DNA of 37,176 nucleotides, taken from Candidatus Methanoperedens sp. BLZ2 (lineage in GTDB: Archaea; Halobacteriota; Methanosarcinia; Methanosarcinales; Methanoperedenaceae). This document shows, piece after piece, positions 34,002-37,176 of the stretch. A model generated the notes under the pieces. The model was not told where the DNA came from. It did not search any database and worked only from the letters and a program-made list of their open reading frames with translations. Location: contig NZ_NTMG01000038.1 in assembly GCF_002487355.1 (NCBI RefSeq), positions 1 to 37,176 of the forward strand. Reading direction: 5' to 3'. Within the stretch, counting starts at the first letter, position 1. Every line of letters starts with the position of its first letter. The translations under genes and the position numbers were made by a program.

Positions 34002-34286
34002 GTGTCTAAATATGTAATAATATCAAACCTTACAGACGAAGGGGCAAGGACTTTAAAGAAGAATCCTGGCAGGATAAAAGAAGTAAATAAGGAACTTAAA
34101 GATATGGGGGTGAATGTAACAGATCAATACGCTGTCCTGGGTAATTTTGATTTCATATCCATAGTTGAAGCAGAAAATGATGACAATGTCATGAAGGCTG
34201 TAATCGAAATTGCTTCCCGCGGCAGCATAAAGACAGCAACTTACAAAGTAATTCCCATTGACGAGTTAATAGAATCGTTCAAATAA
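34002..34286 (+). CDS. GYD domain protein
   Basis: The product has 94 residues. GTG 34002 is preceded by GGAGG (33991-33995) and gives the normal family beginning SKYVIISNLTDEGARTLKKN. An in-frame ATG at 33975 would add nine residues and bury the ribosome site. PGRIKEVNKELKDMGVNVTD, YAVLGNFDFISIVEAENDDN and IEIASRGSIKTATYKVIPID complete the small alpha/beta barrel-like GYD family (PF08734). The family is widespread in archaea and bacteria, function unknown, and resembles small dimeric ferredoxin-like proteins. GATATATATAG (33950-33960) is a TATA box. Confidence 0.85.
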   Translation: MSKYVIISNLTDEGARTLKKNPGRIKEVNKELKDMGVNVTDQYAVLGNFDFISIVEAENDDNVMKAVIEIASRGSIKTATYKVIPIDELIESFK

Positions 34287-34304
34287 ATTGAAGAATCGTC
34301 TTAT

Positions 34305-34955
34305 TCAGATTAATTCTTTAATTTTTTCCAGAACGAGAATGGCATCCTGATATTTTATATCAATTTCATTCAGTTTAATAAAGTCAAGTAATTTTTTCTT
34401 TTCAATTCCTGAGATAATTCCATTTTTCTCACTTTCGAATACGACATTCTGGTAATTCCTGTCAGGATAGAATAACTTCCGGGCGACCCCAATGATAGCA
34501 GCTGCCTGTACCGGGTCTATAACTCCCGCATTTTTTGCAGCCTCAACTGTCATCCTGATATTAACAAGCGGAACAGAAAGCGCTTCATTTGATCCTGCAT
34601 CAAAAGTCACAGCAACCTCATCGTCCGATTCAATGACCCCGTTCCTGTACATCTCAAAAACTTTTCCTACACCGATCATGCCATAGGTTTCAAGCTCAGA
34701 AGCTCTAAGTGCTCCCATACTTCCCCCTCCGACAACGATTATTCCACTTTTTAAGGCTTCAATTATTTCCCGGTGAGCTACTGCCGCATTATCAAAAAAA
34801 ACACCGTCAATTATCCCGATTATTTCCGGGGGTGATGCAAGAGTAACAATACGCCTGAGATCATGACGCCTCACAGGCGCACGATAATCCGCATCCAGTA
34901 TTTTTCTTGCATCGCTGTGGCTTATGCTCGTTCCTGTATACACCACAGGCTTCAT
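34305..34955 (-). CDS. TfuA-like protein
   Basis: This 216-residue partner of YcaO has TfuA motifs VYTGTSISHSDARKIL, PVRRHDLRRIV, IIGIIDGVFFD, GGGSMGALRASELETYGMIG and KVFEMYRNGVIESDDEVAV. TfuA helps the YcaO enzyme take sulfur in thioamide formation; in methanogens the pair installs the thioglycine in McrA, the key subunit of methyl-coenzyme M reductase. Its ATG overlaps the ycaO stop by 4 bases (ATGA), so the two are made together. The C-terminal 60 residues are charged and helical. Confidence 0.88.
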   Translation of the reverse strand: MKPVVYTGTSISHSDARKILDADYRAPVRRHDLRRIVTLASPPEIIGIIDGVFFDNAAVAHREIIEALKSGIIVVGGGSMGALRASELETYGMIGVGKVFEMYRNGVIESDDEVAVTFDAGSNEALSVPLVNIRMTVEAAKNAGVIDPVQAAAIIGVARKLFYPDRNYQNVVFESEKNGIISGIEKKKLLDFIKLNEIDIKYQDAILVLEKIKELI

Positions 34956-36190
34956 TTAGACACTCTCTTTTTCTTTTTCTTGATACGGTCCCCTTTTCTT
35001 TCACGGTCAAGCGTATAAAGTTCAAACATCGGGATTATCGCCCTTACTACCGGGATATCAACGCCTCTTGAAAGATTTACGATTATTGCGCCATCAGCTA
35101 TTGTATCAAGCCGCTCTAAAACTGTTTTTATGTTGGCAGCAGGCGTATTATTTGAGATGTCCTCCAGCTCATCCATATGGACTTTATCAAGATCTTCATA
35201 CCAGTAGCTGTTCATCCGTTTCATATGATCATAGCCAAAGGTTCTTACCACCTGTTCCCTGTCAGTATCCTCGCGCGCTCCGTGTATCTGTACGACCCGG
35301 CTTTGCGCAGCTTCTGTCAGCGCCCTTGTGACCGCAATTTCGGGTGTCAGATGCGAACCAGCTCCCATAACAAGAAGAGCCGGGTCTTTAAGGACTACAT
35401 CATCAAGCGCTGTTACGACAGTTGGGATGTCAATATCAGAATCAAGCAGCCAGATCTTTACATTAATGCCAGCAGCTTCCAGTTTTCTTTTAAGTGTGTA
35501 ATTCAACCCGTCTTTTTCGGTAAGCACTATTTCTTTTCCGGGATTCCGGGTGTATTCAGATATACTTAGTGAATCCCTTTCTATAACTTCAAGCAATCCA
35601 TGAAGTATCGCTTCCTCTATTGTATTTCCTGAAGCAAGGCCGTTGGTATTGCTCCGGAACAGCTTGTTCCCGCCCCGGGGCTCATAGGGATGGAAAACCG
35701 CATTTGCGGGAACGAAGACTTCAACATCGTTTAAAATGTCATCCCCCATGATCCATTCAAGTTTTGTGAATTCAGCAACACGCTGAGGAAGAAGAAGAGC
35801 ATCAGGGTATAGTGTGGGATAGCTCTCGCATAGTGACTCGTATGTATCTGTAACCGTCTCTGTTTGCAGCTTGACGCCACTGAGATTTACGCTTACCTCA
35901 GGCTGCTCAGCAAGGCAGCGCTCAAAACTTTCCATTATCGCAGATATCCTTGCATTTGTTTCTGTTGAGCCTTTTCCGGAGTATATGGATATTGCGCCTG
36001 CGGCTGCGCTTGGCCTGATAGCCGAGAAAACGGGTATACCAACGCGGTCAAGATCAGTGATATTTGCAATTCGGGTCACGCCTATCTTCGGGAGAAGCTT
36101 CATAGTATTTGCCAGTGTGGTTTCAGGGTCAAATACGCGCTGTGTGCCTTCAAGATATTTGATATTCGGATCTATTTTTATAGCGCTCAT
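34952..36190 (-). CDS. ycaO: YcaO-type ATP-dependent cyclodehydratase/thioamidase
   Basis: This 412-residue YcaO-fold enzyme activates a backbone amide with ATP. Recognisable segments are AAGAISIYSGKGSTETNARI, SAIMESFERCLAEQPE (the conserved S..E..E nucleotide/Mg region), EAILHGLLEVIERDSLSISE and ALTEAAQSRVVQIHGARED, with PEIAVTRAL. The family's frequent proline-rich C-terminus is replaced by a lysine-rich tail (RKGDRIKKKKKRVSK). Together with TfuA the likely substrate is the glycine of McrA, giving thioglycine; this follows from the known methanogen pair, not from anything in this window. It diverges from the membrane protein at 36260. Confidence 0.9.
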   Translation of the reverse strand: MSAIKIDPNIKYLEGTQRVFDPETTLANTMKLLPKIGVTRIANITDLDRVGIPVFSAIRPSAAAGAISIYSGKGSTETNARISAIMESFERCLAEQPEVSVNLSGVKLQTETVTDTYESLCESYPTLYPDALLLPQRVAEFTKLEWIMGDDILNDVEVFVPANAVFHPYEPRGGNKLFRSNTNGLASGNTIEEAILHGLLEVIERDSLSISEYTRNPGKEIVLTEKDGLNYTLKRKLEAAGINVKIWLLDSDIDIPTVVTALDDVVLKDPALLVMGAGSHLTPEIAVTRALTEAAQSRVVQIHGAREDTDREQVVRTFGYDHMKRMNSYWYEDLDKVHMDELEDISNNTPAANIKTVLERLDTIADGAIIVNLSRGVDIPVVRAIIPMFELYTLDRERKGDRIKKKKKRVSK

Positions 36191-36259
36191 TTTTTCATTC
36201 TGATTTGATAAGGGTTACGTAAATCCTCAGTACGTTTTCGTAATATAAAAAAGTAGGGC

Positions 36260-37176
36260 ATGGATTTCTTCAATGTAAATCAGATTTCAAACCATAAACC
36301 TTATCCCTATTTCAGTTCCTCTGCGAAGACTGGCATGCATCTAAAAAACAACACCAGGACCGCGAAAACCCGTTTCCTCCGCGATGACTCAGCCCGTGTT
36401 CCCTTCGTTGTTATCGGCATATTCCTCGTGATCCTGTCCACCATCATCTCACTCAACCTCACACGCATGGATATAAAAATGGCAAAGACCATGTCATCAA
36501 ATATTGAAATATCAGCACCGGACCAGGTGCTGGCATATGCAAAGGCAGACCTGAAACGTGCTTTAAACTATGCGGCTATGGAAGCACTCAAGAAACTTGG
36601 AGAAACACCTGTTATCAACCCTGATAACACAAGCCAGTACTACAACGGCACAAACGATGACACTTATAAATTCAACATTAATTGGGCGCGAGCCATGACA
36701 AATTCCACATTTGATGAGTATATGGTATCAAACTACATGTACGATACTTTCACATACGGCGGATACTCGGTGAACGTGGAACATCCTGATTCATGGGAAA
36801 AAATAACCATTACCCCGATAAGAACAAAACTCAACAGGACTATACGTCCGCCGCTATTTGAACCTGGAAAGAATGGAAATGGTTATGAAACATACTGGAA
36901 AGTATCCATACCCGTAAGGATTCATCTTAATGATCTTGATATGAAATCAGAACTTTTAAGCGAGAACGCAATTGTGGAAACACTTATCACATCGCGATAT
37001 CCGCTTTTGCATGATCTCACCGAGGAATACGAAATAAGAGTTAACGGGACAAATGCAGTGATGACAGAGACAACTGCGTTTGCAATGGCATACACATGGG
37101 GCCGCGGGTATATGCAATATGGAAAAGAAACACCCCTTAACATCGTTAACAACTCGCACCTTTCCCTGATCCTTAA
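36260..37176 (+). CDS. Membrane-anchored archaeal protein, partial at right edge
   Basis: The frame stays open to the window end (305 codons seen). From ATG 36335 it reads MHLKNNTRTAKTRFLRDDSA, then RVPFVVIGIFLVILSTIISL as one membrane helix, and a long outside domain with NGTNDDTYKF, VEHPDSWEKITITPIRTKLN and NGTNAVMTETTAFAMAYTWG. R.DD.ARVPF..IG..L...S followed by a helix is the start of several archaeal pilin- or adhesin-like membrane proteins (for example the halophile DUF7286 type). A TATA-like AATATAAAA (36242-36250) lies upstream. ATG 36260 is also in frame, so the true start is uncertain. Many NxS/T sites fit an exported domain. Function is unknown. Confidence 0.65.
   Translation, partial: MDFFNVNQISNHKPYPYFSSSAKTGMHLKNNTRTAKTRFLRDDSARVPFVVIGIFLVILSTIISLNLTRMDIKMAKTMSSNIEISAPDQVLAYAKADLKRALNYAAMEALKKLGETPVINPDNTSQYYNGTNDDTYKFNINWARAMTNSTFDEYMVSNYMYDTFTYGGYSVNVEHPDSWEKITITPIRTKLNRTIRPPLFEPGKNGNGYETYWKVSIPVRIHLNDLDMKSELLSENAIVETLITSRYPLLHDLTEEYEIRVNGTNAVMTETTAFAMAYTWGRGYMQYGKETPLNIVNNSHLSLIL

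Noticed and set aside
1-37176. CRISPR arrays, tRNA or rRNA genes
   Set aside because: I saw no regular 25-40 base repeats with spacers and no convincing TTCRANTC arm with acceptor stem in the intergenic regions, though a covariance search was not possible.

Overview
The window looks like part of an archaeal chromosome, most likely a methanotroph of the Methanoperedens (ANME-2d) type or a close relative in the Methanosarcinales. The case rests on several genes found together. These are an HdrA fused to an MvhD domain followed by an eight-cluster polyferredoxin, a YcaO-TfuA pair of the kind that thioamidates methyl-coenzyme M reductase, a 1512-residue secreted multihaem cytochrome carrying S-layer-like modules, and a set of purely archaeal genes (nmd3, dphB, trm5-like, the KH/beta-CASP nuclease aCPSF1, psmB, short archaeal thiC-like, DUF504, DUF531, DUF1699, DUF3303). 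Promoters are AT-rich TATA boxes, some genes look leaderless, and GGAGG-type ribosome sites decide several starts. Placement below the order level is inference.

Layout from left to right. Positions 1-69 look like the right end of an IS200/IS605-type element cut by the window edge, followed by about 320 bases with a 13-bp inverted repeat and no gene. A DUF504 gene (minus) precedes the HdrA-MvhD/polyferredoxin electron-transfer operon (882-4545). Next come a methyltransferase, DUF1699, two tandem tatA genes, an IS630-like fragment, pdxS, a 45-residue mini-gene divergent from a ribbon-helix-helix regulator, and a herA-like ATPase overlapping a thiC-like gene. The giant cytochrome fills 11915-16453 and ends in a clear hairpin terminator.

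The stretch from 16532 to 21600 is the most disturbed. A 5'-truncated, frameshifted copy of the nmd3 3' end (16532-16882) and the intact nmd3 gene (17812-18852) flank an islet that holds a decayed membrane ORF and a two-gene toxin-antitoxin-like pair (TumE/DUF6516 type). galE-like, DUF3303, a broken FAD oxidase and a zinc-ribbon protein follow. From 21623 on there are a ThDP enzyme, DUF531, a secreted subtilisin-like protease, class I fructose-1,6-bisphosphatase, an exported DUF6448 protein with a small DUF308-like membrane protein, a broken VIT1-type transporter, trm5-like, dphB, several small genes, the psmB-aCPSF1 pair, a GYD-domain protein, and tfuA-ycaO. A membrane-anchored protein runs off the right edge.

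Working together: HdrA-MvhD plus polyferredoxin would move electrons among ferredoxin, disulfide/thiol and F420/hydrogenase-type partners. The secreted cytochrome could carry electrons through the cell wall. YcaO-TfuA would modify McrA. psmB, aCPSF1, nmd3, dphB and trm5 are housekeeping functions in protein turnover, transcript 3'-end formation, ribosome and translation. At least five gene remnants (IS630, nmd3', FAD oxidase, VIT1 and a frameshifted ORF at 8311-8468) show that the intergenic regions here are evolving by insertion and decay.
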